A DNA stretch of 64,000 bases from Acanthosepion esculentum (lineage: Eukaryota > Mollusca > Cephalopoda > Sepiida > Sepiidae). The stretch is from the NCBI GenBank assembly GCA_964036315.1, contig OZ038496.1, forward strand, positions 21,014,685 through 21,078,684, in the 5' to 3' direction. Shown piece after piece: positions 44,444 to 55,859 of the stretch. Each line of letters opens with the position of its first letter. Position 1 is the first letter of the stretch. The translations under genes were made by a program, and so were the position numbers. The notes beneath the pieces are model-generated. The model worked only from the letters and a program-made list of their open reading frames with translations. It did no database searches and was not told the DNA's origin.

Positions 44444-45115
44444 CCCATACACAAAGATTTATGTCTTCACTGCATTGGTCTGTTTTGTCATAGTCAATAC
44501 CTATCTAATACTTATTTAACTATCTACCAAACATCTCTCTGTATTTAAGTTTGATGCTCTTTAGGCAGACTATTTTTAACATCGTAATCTCAAATTGATT
44601 TCCTTTTTGAGTAGCCATTGTTCTTGAGATGATCACCTCTTAAGCACCAAAGAGAAAAAAAAAAAAATTCTTTACAGACGAAAAATTATTTGACTTTATT
44701 TTTACATTCTCCTCAAAGCCATTCTTTGTTTTTTTTGGAGATGCTTTTTTTCTCTTACTTTCTCAGTTTCTTTTTTTCTCACTGAATTTACATAATGTGT
44801 GTAAACTATTAATTAGGCTGATTTTTGCCATTTAAGCCTTAATTTTTAAAAAAGAAAATATTTAAACAATCAATAAATAAAAATATTAGATATTTAAACA
44901 AGAAATAAATTTAAAAAATTAGTTATTTAAACAATAGATAAAAATAGATATTTAAAGAAGAAATAAATGAAAAAAAAATTAATTATTTAAGCAAGAAATA
45001 AAATTTTAAAAAAATGTGCCTATATATTTTCAAAAACTTTAGAAAATCCCAGAATATTCCCAAAGCTTAACCTAAATACAAGTCATCTCTGACATTGGCT
45101 ATAACATTGCTACAT
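43085..45115. other. AT-rich stretch, small microsatellites only
   Basis: GATA-type tracts at 43440-43485, a TTG/TTA tract at 43200-43235 and a TA tract at 44411-44436. The degenerate AATAAAT(T)-rich block at 44860-45010 repeats TATTTAAACAA. No gene recognised. Confidence 0.45.
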
Positions 45116-45117
45116 CA

Positions 45118-45415
45118 TCTTTTGACACTCAGAGCTGAGAAATAAAGAAAGGAATGAAAAGGAATAGTGAGTGAGTCTATGGAGACAAGAAAATTATGAA
45201 AAGAAGGAATAACCACACCCTACACATGTGCACATGTGCAGGCATACACAACACACACTCGGACACAGAAAAAAATCAACCTAACACCAATAGAAAGCGC
45301 ATAAATTATTTTTTTAACTTAATAAAAATTATGAAAATGAGAAAATTGACAGACATTTGCTGATACCTCCTGACATGTGGACCAAACAATTGCACAAAGA
45401 TTTGTCTACAAAACT
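45118..45415 (+). repeat. Dispersed ~290-bp repeat, copy 2
   Basis: Same orientation as 8842-9130 and clearly alignable. It differs by a ~25-bp insertion before the GAAAATGAGAAAATTGACAG block and by the loss of the right end. Confidence 0.7.
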
Positions 45416-45811
45416 CAAATTGTTGATCACACCAAATTATGCTCTCCCACAAAAACTATAACTAAGGTCTGCCTAGCATATTCACAATATACAGTTAAAC
45501 AAACACAATGTGCCTGAGCAGGCGTCTACAGAAAGGATTAGTTTCAACATGCATTCATCTGTGATATTGTTGTTGGCAGAAATTGTTGGCGAGTATTGGG
45601 GTGCTCATCAACATTTCCTTCTTTGTGAAATGAGTGCTATATTGGATCTGAAGAGATGTTCGCAGCAACTAGGGTAGGAAGGTTCAAGGGATGGAGAAAT
45701 CTGGCTTTTCTTTGGTCTTTTTTCCTCTCTTCTGTTTGTCTTTCGGTGTTTTCAAAAGATTTTTTTTTGTGTACTACTCTTCTCCAATTGGTTCTTTATC
45801 TATGGTATAAA

Positions 45812-45814
<3 letters not shown>

Positions 45815-45864
<50 letters not shown>
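45815..45864. repeat. (CT)n(TA)n microsatellite
   Basis: About eight CT units then about 17 TA units. Confidence 0.9.
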
Positions 45865-45866
<2 letters not shown>

Positions 45867-45953
45867 CAAGTGTGGGATTGGTATATACGGAGTAAATTCC
45901 AATAACCAATAATTATTATTCTTTAAAGAGTGCTCAATACAGAGTAGAGCAGA

Positions 45954-46117
45954 TATAATCATTTATTTAAATATTATAACATAAATATGTTATAAAATCA
46001 CTACAAAAATAGCCATTTCATTTCGATACTTCCAGTGTCTTATCAAGTGATGATGTTGAATCAACATTTTTTGTAGTGATTTTATAACATATTTATGTTA
46101 TAATATTTAAATAAATG

Positions 46118-46123
<6 letters not shown>
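45954..46123. repeat. Perfect 56-bp-arm inverted repeat next to (TA)n
   Basis: Arms 45954-46009 and 46068-46123 are exact reverse complements. The 58-nt spacer holds a minus-strand TTGATAA...GAAA motif (46021-46046). The right arm runs into a (TA)n tract (46121-46150). Confidence 0.95.
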
Positions 46124-46156
<33 letters not shown>

Positions 46157-46676
46157 TGGGGTATTTTTTAGACCAATTGCAGAAATGTGGTGTCTTTAGT
46201 GGGTAGCACTAATCTTTTAAGTGGAAATCCTTGAAAAATCACCTTTTGAAATACTGTTTTTTTACCTGGATCTAAACACCAAGTGGTGGTGAATGGGATG
46301 TTTTAGTTACCTCTTCCTATATTATCAGTTACCTTCACTTAAGGCGTGTTCTATTTGTTGTGTATGTGTCTATGTCTGAAGGTTAAATATACCCTCAGAC
46401 ATTAAAACACGCATGCATATGATAGGATAACTGGTAATTTCTGTTTGGTCATTTTTTTTTTACATAAGTATATATCTATATTTGCATGCAATTACCAAGG
46501 GACTTGGTTTTTGTTCAATATTCATTGGCTAATGAGTGATATTTAATGTATATGGATGTCGACACTTGTAGAGGCATGATAAATTGATATATAAATACTT
46601 ACAGACAGTTATATATTCTGGTAGGTTTGTAGATAGGTATAAACAGATAGACAGATAGATAAATGCATAGGTAATG

Positions 46677-46765
46677 CTGAAAAGTTCTTGGCTTAGCCAA
46701 CTTTTTAAACTCTGACAAAATGACCAAACATTATGTATTCTTATAGGAAAGACTTTTCAGTGCCC
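46677..46765. mobile_element. Mariner-type MITE, degraded copy
   Basis: GCTGAAAAGTTCTTGG at the left and GACTTTTCAGTGC at the right form terminal inverted repeats; ATGACCAAACATTATG lies inside. Same family as 63862-63979. Confidence 0.6.
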
Positions 46766-46787
46766 TCTTGGAGATGTAAACAAACTT

Positions 46788-46880
46788 TGATAGATAGATA
46801 GATAGATAGATAGAAACATATTTACATAGATATGAACAGATAAATAGATATAAACAGACATATAGATAGATAGACCGATA
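46788..46880. repeat. (GATA)n-type microsatellite, interrupted
   Basis: Runs of GATA with CATA and GACA variants continue weakly to about 47070. The overlapping minus ORFs are translations of it. Confidence 0.8.
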
Positions 46881-47074
46881 TGAACAGACAGATATATAGA
46901 TAGAAACAGACTAGGATAACTAGATAAAATACAAACATGAACAGACTCTGGGAGGAGATATGAATATAGTTGATAGTTAAAAACAGGTTGAGAAGTTGAG
47001 ATAGATATAAATAGAAAGAAATAGATACAGAGATGGTAATTGACATAGATAGACAAGGATAGATTGATGTCAGT

Positions 47075-48050
47075 GCTTATAATGACTCATCATTATCCTC
47101 ATGGTTCAACAAATATACAAGTACACTAAACCTCATCTATTATTCAAGACAAAGGTTCCTGTTTATTACACTGTATTTTCTATCGGTCTCTCTCTTTTTA
47201 AAATTGACTTTAATAGATGAAAAATTTCAGCAAAAAGTACACATTTTGATGATCTAAAAAAAAGAAACAAATTCTTTTTATCTTTTTTTGTTAGTTGAGC
47301 TTGTGTTTGTTAATATATTGATCTATTCTGTTTGTCTATTCCATTATTCTGTGCATTCAGAGGGAATATTCCCAGAAGCCTTTGTGCTTCAAGTAAAGTT
47401 GCCAATAGATCTCAGCATTTTTATCTTTTTATTTCCACTATAACTTTAACATCTCTTCCCATCCTATCAGTTAACTTCTCTTAAGGCAGATTCTATTGAT
47501 TACAACCAGCAATATCACTTTGTTGTTAAAACTTTATTTTAATGTTGTAAAGTTTTCTGTTGAATTCTTCTCTTTAAACCTGTTCAAATTTCAATCTATT
47601 CTTGGTTTTAGGCAATATTTTTTTTTTCTATTTCTGCATATCTACGATTTATCGTATTTAAGGGACTGAATTGGCGCTCTTCAGCGTTAGAAAAATGATG
47701 CAGTTCTTTATTTTTCTTATTTCTGAGCAAGTGAATAGCAGAAGGATTTTTTGGAATATTTGAAAAATAAGTTTTTACCTGTACATTATACAAAATGTTG
47801 AACCCTTTTACATACTAATTCATTTTTATACTTTAACAATACTTCTATTATTTGTGTATCAGGTTAAAATATTGATTTGAAATTATTTATAAGACGTTAG
47901 AAAATGGGGCTGGTTTGACTTTGCATAACATTTCAGCCTTTATTTTATTTTCATGTTTATACTGACAATTGTATTTTTATTACTGCAAACATTATTTTTA
48001 ATATATTTTCACCCTGTAGATTCTCCTATGGATTATAGAGCCACACCCTT
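47075..48050. other. AT-rich stretch, nothing recognised
   Basis: No motif-bearing ORF or repeat match seen. Confidence 0.45.
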
Positions 48051-48059
48051 ACCATCCTT

Positions 48060-48335
48060 GTTGTTGCTGCTATGGTTTCCATAGCAAGTATGATTTTACA
48101 AGTTGGAGATGCTAACTCCATGCCTAACTAGTTTTGAATTCAGAGTTGTTCTTCTCCTAGACTGGCTTCCAACCAAAGCTAGAGAGTTTGCCTGGTTATT
48201 AACATCTAGCTGTGAGGATAACGGATGGATTCGTATCTTTCCAAGGATATTTATGCGAAAGTGAATGCAACAGCCATGGTTTGAATTTAAAATCAACATT
48301 CTAATCTCATTCTCTATGCTGATAAACACAACATG
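48060..48335 (-). repeat. tRNA-derived SINE body
   Basis: Aligns to 60800-61130: CTAACT(A/G)GTTTTGAATTCAGAGTT, CCTAGACTGG, CAAAGCTAGAGAG, GGATTC(G/A)TA and CCTTTCCAAGG-like bases, AAGTGAATGCAACAGCC and TTTGAATTTAAAATCAACA. The tRNA head is on the right, so the element is in minus orientation. Confidence 0.65.
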
Positions 48336-48339
48336 CGCA

Positions 48340-49055
48340 TCCATTATATGAACAATTAATTTTTTTGTTTTTGCAAATATTTCAGTTAAGCACATATACT
48401 TATTGCTGTTAATCTTAGGGCTTCATGAATATATTAAATGCATGTACAAGTGTTCAAAATGTTTGATTACAATAAAACTTTTAAAGATCTACACATAACT
48501 GTAGATCAATCAAGATTGATGACTAATTAAAATATATTAATAAATAGAAGAAATCATTAAATTTATACAAGACTCAAGAAAAGGTATTTGACCCTAGCAA
48601 TAAATTTGTTGTTCATATTTTTACAACATAGGAATAATAATTCCATAGATTTATATTAATTATTAACTTAATTTTGATCTGTATAAATTTTCACTGTATA
48701 ATTTTTAATGTTATCGCTACTATTCACAACTGAATTAAGTGCACAAACAAGGAAGAAATTTATATTGAAAAATAAAGATTTGTTGTGTAAAATAAGCAGC
48801 ACTTTTTTATCATTAGGTTGTGGAGAGGACTTAATTTATTCACATCAAAATTCATTTAATGGATAAACATTTATTTTTTTACAGTACTTTTTTGATTTGG
48901 GGCTTTATCATTAACAAAAATCAAGTCTGTAAGCAGGTTTATTGAAAACATGAAACATCAATAAAAACCAAATTCTACCCCGCTACCACAACCGCCACCA
49001 TCATTATCAACTACCGCTAATACTACTACTACTACTTGTTTGTTCTATTAGTTTA
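48340..49055. other. AT-rich stretch, nothing recognised
   Basis: Only a short ACC/ACT-rich tract at 48975-49035. Confidence 0.45.
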
Positions 49056-49057
49056 AT

Positions 49058-49262
49058 CACCCCAAGCAAGGTGATAATGTCACTAGGATGCAGGTTGTTA
49101 CATGGAGTAAAAGAAAATGAGGAGACTTTAGTGAGTCAAAGTGAAGAAAGGACAATAAAGGAACAGGGCTCGGGAAAGCAGAAGATGGCAATTGATGTTG
49201 CATTTAAATTTTTAAAAGATTGTAGTTGTCAGGGAAGCAAGAAATCAGAAGGGATCTTCACA
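49058..49262 (-). mobile_element. LINE family B 3' end fragment
   Basis: Reverse complement of the common tail: AATCA-CCCCAAGCAAGG at its left edge, AAGTGAAGAAAGGACAATAA inside and ATTTAAATTTTTAAA-AT further on. The plus-strand 72-codon ORF here (49071-49289) is antisense to it. Confidence 0.6.
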
Positions 49263-50030
49263 TGTGAGAAGTGCAAGAAAAGAAACTAATAGAATAGAAG
49301 TGGACAATAATAATAATAATAATAATTTTGAATATTTTTAGCAAAATTGTTTGCTTTTCTTTCTTCCAGAAAATGTTTTTGAATTTCAAGATTATTTTAT
49401 TCTAATTAATAATCTATTAATTATTAAAGTTAATTTAATCTTAATTATTTATTCTTCCATGTAGACATCTTCTTATTCATGAAGAAATTGATTTTAGCAT
49501 TTTTAGCCATCATCCAGCAAAGCAACATAGTTTAAATCTCATGATTTGTTGATTCAACTTAAACTTCTGTGTTGTTTAAAATTTTGTTTTTACTTCTAAT
49601 GTTCATCAAAATTAAAGAGAGCCTTCGAGAAATTACTCAGTTGAATTTCATAACACTTTTTTGCCAAGAAAATGTCTATAGTTTTAATGAAAAGAATTGT
49701 TTTTCTTTTTGTTCGGCTGTGACTAGTGTACAAATATTTTAGGTTCTGATCACACATAAACCCACACATATGCATTTCTAAAAATATGCAGGGAATAATT
49801 TTGAGATTATTTTTTTAAATCCTTTTTTTCAGTGCAATATATCCATAAGTCATCATTTTTATGGCTCCTGTAGTTAAACTAATATATTTTCTAATAAATG
49901 GAGTCTGTTAAATGGTTAAACAATATAACTTTGAAATTTGATCATCTTAGTAAATAATAAAACACAGAATCATAATTTAAAATATTTAGATCAGAATGTA
50001 TTAAACTAAATATAAAGGCTTACATATATG

Positions 50031-50157
50031 AGGGGTGCGGAAAAATTCTCACCCTGACCAAAATGTTCTTCAACCCTCTCCCAACCCAAACCTGATGCTT
50101 ATTCATCTGGTCAGATTTTGAGAAGTAGGTTTGACCTAATAAATTTTCAGCACCCTG
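50031..50157. mobile_element. MITE-like element with inverted ends
   Basis: GGGGTGCGGAAAAATTCTCACC at the left pairs imperfectly with TAAATTTTCAGCACCCTGT at the right, total about 127 bp. A Tc1/mariner-like origin is possible. Confidence 0.55.
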
Positions 50158-50389
50158 TAATCTATTCCAATGTGTGGTGCTGCCAGCTGTAAATATCTTG
50201 CGAGTTCAGACTCTGTATTAATACTCTGTATATACTCCTTAGGCACAAATAAATGTCTATACTCTCACATGTATACCATCATAGAGATGGCAAATACCAT
50301 CCTGCAATGCATTATTCCATGCTTCTTTTACTTGTCAATACAATACAGCAAGATTTGTAGGTGAACTAACTAAATGGTTTAGGCATTGT

Positions 50390-51200
50390 CTGCTCATGTT
50401 CTATACATGTTCAATGGGAGACAGGGCTAGCAATCAGGCCAGCCAGGGAAGTTATTGAACACCTTGAGGAATATGTTGAACATCATGAACATGATGGCAT
50501 TATCCTGCTGGAACAGCAAATTGACTTTCTGTTGCATGGATGGCAACAGAACAGGTTTGGCAATCTTGCTGGCCAGGGAAGTTGTTGAACATTTTCCAGA
50601 ACATGTTTAGCAGCATGAACATTATGTTAGCAGGCATTACACTGCTGGAATAGAAAACTTAATTCTGTTGCAGAGATGGCGACAGAATGAACTGAACAAT
50701 ATTCTTGACATTATGGTGCTGTCCAATATTCATTCCACAAAGATCAGCAAGAGTTGTGACTTATGACATCTCACCCTTTGATGCCAGGGAGTTTGGCCTG
50801 TGTATTATAGGTAGATATGCTCTGGAAGATATTGCTCCCAAAGTTTACATTGCACATACAAATGACCATCACTTGTATAGAAGAACCTATTCTCATCACT
50901 AGACTCTACAGAATGATATTCAGTCCCCAAGGTGATCTCCCAACATCACTTTAAATGTGTATGGCACTGTTGTAGATATCTGGGTAGATGCAGATATGCA
51001 AGTTGTCCTGCTGCAAGTAAACAATTCTATATTGACACTTGATGAGGTGCACATTTTCTCTGATATGTATTGTAGATGCTGTGTGTCTTACTGCTCCTGC
51101 CTTGATAAAGCACTGATCTTGGTGAGTGTTTGTACTACATGACCATCCAGAACCTGATCTTTAGATCTTGGATTGTTCATTTGACTACTATTGCCAATAT
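50390..51200 (-). pseudogene. Tc1/mariner transposase relic
   Basis: The minus strand at 50395-50530 encodes LLFQQDNA and, about 25 codons downstream, F-PGWPD and a decayed LSPIEHV-like block. This is the second half of a Tc1-like DDE catalytic domain. A partial repeat of the same segment lies at 50540-50660 (CCAGGGAAGTTGTTGAACAT). The remainder up to 51200 probably belongs to the same element, but frames are too broken to assign. Confidence 0.6.
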
Positions 51201-51472
51201 CAAAGCTTCCTGATGCATCACATCCAACACACACACACACAGCAATTCACAAAAAGGACCATCTAACTTCTTAAAAGCCTGACCCTTCTTCAATGGTTTT
51301 AATTGAACAAAAAAGAGCATATGTGCATCTCTAAGGCATAATACCTGCTTGCACTGGACTCTTTCACTACACTTAACATTATTGTAGCATTTGACAGAGA
51401 TGGTGAACTGGAATAAGTGTTATTGTAGTGCAATATTGCTGAAGACTTTGATAATGTTATCATAATATCTAA

Positions 51473-51474
<2 letters not shown>

Positions 51475-51551
<77 letters not shown>
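51475..51551. repeat. (TA)n(TG)n microsatellite
   Basis: About 32 TA units then six TG units, abutting AATTTGGCAGCAAC of the palindrome. Confidence 0.95.
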
Positions 51552-51552
<1 letters not shown>

Positions 51553-51890
51553 AATTTGGCAGCAACTTTGCTTTTAAACATGTTGTGTTGAATGTTAAAG
51601 ACAACATCGTCCTGCATATTTTCTTTTGAATTTTCTCATATTTTCTAATGAGACTTTTTATTTGAAAATGATATCGAAATAAATATTGTTCGTACGCTAA
51701 CCTAGTACTTTCGAACATCATTGTTCTTGACCCTGAAGATGAACAATGATGTTCGAAAGTACTAGGTTATCATACGGACAATATTTATTTCGATATCATT
51801 TTCAAATAAAAAGTCTCATTAGAAAATATGAGAAAATTCAAAAGAAAATATGCAGGACGATGTTGTCTTTAACATTCAACACAACATGTT

Positions 51891-51894
<4 letters not shown>
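51552..51894. mobile_element. Giant palindrome: 154-bp arms, 14-nt spacer, TA tracts outside
   Basis: Arms 51573-51726 and 51741-51894 are reverse complements with three mismatches. The outer left side reads TTTGGCAGCAAC, the same terminus seen after TA tracts at 27.6 and 35.6 kb, so the palindrome is two Penelope-like termini joined head to head. The right arm opens with CCTGAAGAT, GAAC-loop-GTTC and GAAAG (51732-51759), shaped like a hammerhead core. Confidence 0.9.

Positions 51895-51930
<36 letters not shown>
51895..51930. repeat. (TA)n microsatellite
   Basis: About 17 TA units immediately outside the right arm. Confidence 0.95.
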
Positions 51931-51935
<5 letters not shown>

Positions 51936-53130
51936 TGCATCCAAGTCAAAATTGGTATCATTTTTCAAGGTATTATAATTTTATTTTCCATCTTTGTATA
52001 TATGAGTGTGGCTCAATAAGTTTGCAGCCTGATTGTTTTAATGCTTTTTTATATCATTAGGCTTATTGATAAGGCTGTTAAAAAATCCCATCTTCAATGT
52101 TGAAATAGGCTTCAGACCCATTCCCAAAACCTCCTCATTAATAGTTAAAAACATAGAAAGATGAAAATGGAAGTAGATTCTTGAAGAGATAATGCCAATA
52201 ATATTGAGCAGACTATGATTTTCACATCGGGATGGCAATAAATTCTACTCACATGAGTGGCCATTTGATTGGAGGCAGGCATGCCGAGTTAGAGTAGGGC
52301 ATCATGCGGAGATGAAAATTTTTTTCCTTTTTATGCTATCAGGGTTCATAAATCTCTATTCCCCTAAAACAATGATTACTGACTAATCATTGATTGTTTG
52401 CTTGATTGATTGATTGCTGAGGTCATTAAAAAAATTGATCAAGTTTGTTATTTCATTGATTCTATATTGTTACCCTTTCAGTTAGGCAAGTCAAAATGAT
52501 GCTTCATCTTTTTGTGAATACAAAGTGTTGTGGAGTTATTTCCACAATAGAACTTGTAGTCGGACTAAATGCGTCCTAAATGGGGTAAACGTACAGAAAC
52601 ATTAGGAACTTGTAATTAAGTGTTACGCAGAGTAATCGAGTTGTGGTCGCTGATAACTTACTCCCCCCTCGACTACCTACTGACTCCTACTTATAATAGG
52701 TGGGAGAGTCTATTATCTAGACAAGGTGTCTTCCACTATAACACAAAGTATTTAAGAACATTTCATACAAAAAAAAACTGATTGCTAGTGTTTTTAATCA
52801 GTTTTATAAATATTACTGTCTACTTAATTGGTGTTTACTATCAACCAAAACTAAACTAACTTATTTTTCATGAAATTTTACATTTTTGGCAACATTTTTT
52901 TATATTTCTTTGTTATTAGATGAAGCATTAACAATTATTATTAATTTTGACTAGTATTTACTTTCACCTTTTTGATTTCTTTCTTTTTTTAACAAGTGAT
53001 TTACAAATGAAATTAAAATTTCACAAATATTTAAAAATAATATGAAAATATAAACAAATAATTCAAAATAAAAAAAAACAGTCTTTCTTTTCCTGTTTGG
53101 CCCTGTCTTAGACTAAAACTATTTAAAACA
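51931..53130. other. Stretch without recognised elements
   Basis: Nothing recognised beyond short TTGATTGATTGATT runs near 52400. Confidence 0.4.
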
Positions 53131-53134
53131 CAAA

Positions 53135-53283
53135 TAATTTATAGCATTTTATTTGTCAAGTATAAAAATTCTATTTCTATTACATCATCAGAAGTGTTTG
53201 CTACATAGAGTCAAGACTGAAGAATCCTTATTTAGATTTACTAATAGAATTTTTATACTTGACAAATAAAATGCTATAAATTA
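53135..53283. repeat. Perfect 41-bp-arm inverted repeat
   Basis: Arms 53135-53175 and 53243-53283 are exact reverse complements separated by 67 nt. A related single arm is at 38255-38285. Confidence 0.95.
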
Positions 53284-53492
53284 TCTATTATAAATTTTTT
53301 AATTATTTTTAGCTCCCAGATCAATGGAGAAATTAAACTTAAATTTAGCCTTTATTTTTTTTTTTTTTTTGTATACCATGAGTAAAATATTACTTTATAA
53401 AGCACCAATTTTATTTTAATTATAAAATCATAAATGCAGTTAAAAAGATTAGGCAAACATGGATAAATGTGCCCCCTAAAAAATGCAGTGCC

Positions 53493-54353
53493 AAAAGGCG
53501 TCAGATCAAAACAACCAACTCTGAAAAATCAAACACAAATTCTATGTGAATTTAATATAATCTCCAGTAAATATGGACTATCATGTCTGCAAAAAATCAG
53601 AGTGTCAAAAGGACAGTTTTTCCAATGACACTGCTTTTATTTTAACTATCTTCACTCTTTGGCAATGTTTATTGTTTTAAAAAACAATGATCAGAATTGT
53701 AATAAAGCTTAAAAATATGAAAGTGAATTTATTCTCTTTCTTCTTGAGAATTGACAACAAAAATAATAAACACTATTTATTTTTTATATTGTTTAGTGGA
53801 ATGGCTGGCAAAACTTTGGTTAATTGCCAATTGATTCAAACTTTATAAAATGGTAAATAATAAGGATTTCCTTATAGTTATTTCACACATTTTCATAATT
53901 TAGTAAATGTTTATAAATTTATGAATAAAAAACTGTTTTCATATTTATTTCTTTATAAATTGGTAAATGATAAATATTGCATTACATTAATGTTAATACA
54001 ATTGTATTAGTTTTTAGAATGTTGTAAACATAAAAGTATTCTTATAAATAAACAATCTAATAAATAGATGTATTGTCTAATATTTTTATTGTAAATTCTC
54101 AATAACAAAAAAGAAGTAAAAATTCATTTTCAGCATATGTTTAGGCTTTATCACAATTCTAATAATTTGCTTTTTAAAACAATAAACATTGCCGAAGTGT
54201 GATGGTAGTTAAAATAAAAGCAGTGTCATAGGAAAAACCGTCCTTTTGAAACTATGTTTTTTTGCAGACATGATAATCCATGTTTACCAAAGATTATATT
54301 AAATTCACATAGAATTTGTGTTTGATTTTTCAGAGGTGGTTGTATTGATCTGT
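53493..54353. mobile_element. Foldback element, copy B (complete)
   Basis: Arms of about 290-300 bp (53493-53790 and 54060-54353) are reverse complements at roughly 88% by eye, enclosing ~270 bp of unique AT-rich DNA. Landmarks in the arms are ATTCTATGTGAATTTAATAT, CATGTCTGCAAAAA and GACACTGCTTTTATTTTAAC. Two further copies (355-985 and 22445-22955) define a family. No transposase is encoded. Confidence 0.85.
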
Positions 54354-54423
54354 TGCCTTTGTAAACCAAAAATATTTTGTTGTTGTTTTATCCTACATGG
54401 AACAACTACAAAAGATGATCAGT

Positions 54424-55116
54424 ACCAAAGTGACACTTAATATAAAAGAAAGATCTCTTATTCATATTCAGTAATTACATGCAACAATAGAATTCAGAAA
54501 TAAGAACCAACAACCTTCTCCTCAAAATTCAGAGGGAAAAGGCTTGAGGTTTACTTCATATTGAACTCAAATATTAAATTTAGCATTTTCAGTATTTGCT
54601 ATCTTTTGCCATAATGAATTACTTTCTAAACTATTTTTTCTTTGCTTGAAGAAAATGTGAAAAGATTGTCCTAAAATGAAACTGTACCCCAAAGATATTT
54701 TATTTAATTTTTAAAACATTCAAGAGTTTTGCCTTATTCTGAATTTATTTTTAAAAATAGTTGGAATTTACCAAAGTGACACTTAATATAAAAGAAAGAT
54801 CTCTTATTCATATTCAGTAATTACATGCAACAATAGAATTCAGAAATAAGAACCAACAACCTTCTCCTCAAAATTCAGAGGGAAAAGGCTTGAGGTTTAC
54901 TTCATATTGAACTCAAATATTAAATTTAGCATTTTCAGTATTTGCTATCTTTTGCCATAATGAATTACTTTCTAAACTATTTTTTCTTTGCTTGAAGAAA
55001 ATGTGAAAAGATTGTCCTAAAATGAAACTGTACCCCAAAGATATTTTATTTAATTTTTAAAAAATTCAAGAGTTTTGCCTTATTCTGAATTTATTTTTAA
55101 AAATAGTTGGAATTTA
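54424..55116 (+). repeat. 346-bp tandem duplication, nearly identical
   Basis: Unit 1 is 54424-54769 and unit 2 is 54770-55116. One substitution was found by eye (C/A inside TTTTTAAAA(C/A)ATTCAAG). Content is AT-rich and non-coding. Confidence 0.95.
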
Positions 55117-55164
55117 GGTGCACACAAACAGTCATTCTATGAGATATAAAAATAAAATCTTTTT

Positions 55165-55855
55165 ATTGTGTCCTTTTCCTTTCATTATTTACCATAAACT
55201 GGTCTTATTTAAGAATGCTACAATAAATTAAAAATAAATGAATAATCACATGTAAGATATTTACTGGAAAGTGAAGAGAAGATGAAATAGTTGACAGGGT
55301 GCATTGGAAAAGCAAAAGATATCTTGCAAAAGTTAAATAATGTATTAAGAATCAAGAAAGTTACACTAGAAAAATGCAAAAGAGTAAAGTCTTCCTATAT
55401 GGCAGTTAATGCTGGATAATTTCCTCACAGATGAAAAGGAGACTTGAAGCAAGAGAGATGTAGTTCTACAGAAGGATGCTGAGGATGCTATGGACAGAGC
55501 ATGTGGGTAATGAGGAAGTTTTAAAGAAAATTAAAATATAAAGAGTGCTTATACTTAGAATCAGAAAAGAGATAATTTAAATTTCTAGGAAACATAATGA
55601 GGAAAGAAAGCCTGGAAAATTTGATACTCACAAAAGCAAGGAGGACAGAGGGAGACAGTGAGTAACCTAGCTAATGAGCTTGTGTAAATGAATGCCAGAA
55701 CAGAGATTGGGAGGGATAGTAAAAAAAAAACACTGGTAAGAGCTAACAAGGATAGGAAGTTGTGGAGAGCCGTGAATATTCATGTCTTAAAGTGACACAG
55801 CATATAAAGAAGAAAGTATTTTTATGTTATCTTTTTCATTCATAAATTTCATTTA
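55165..55855 (+). pseudogene. LINE family A relic, tandem copy 1
   Basis: Encodes ISSQMKRRLEARE, FYRRMLRMLWTEHVGNEEVL and RKLWRAV with stops between. It is preceded by a leader (TTTCATTATT...GTAAGATATTTACTGGAAAG) shared with the next copy. Confidence 0.7.
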
Positions 55856-55859
55856 TTTA

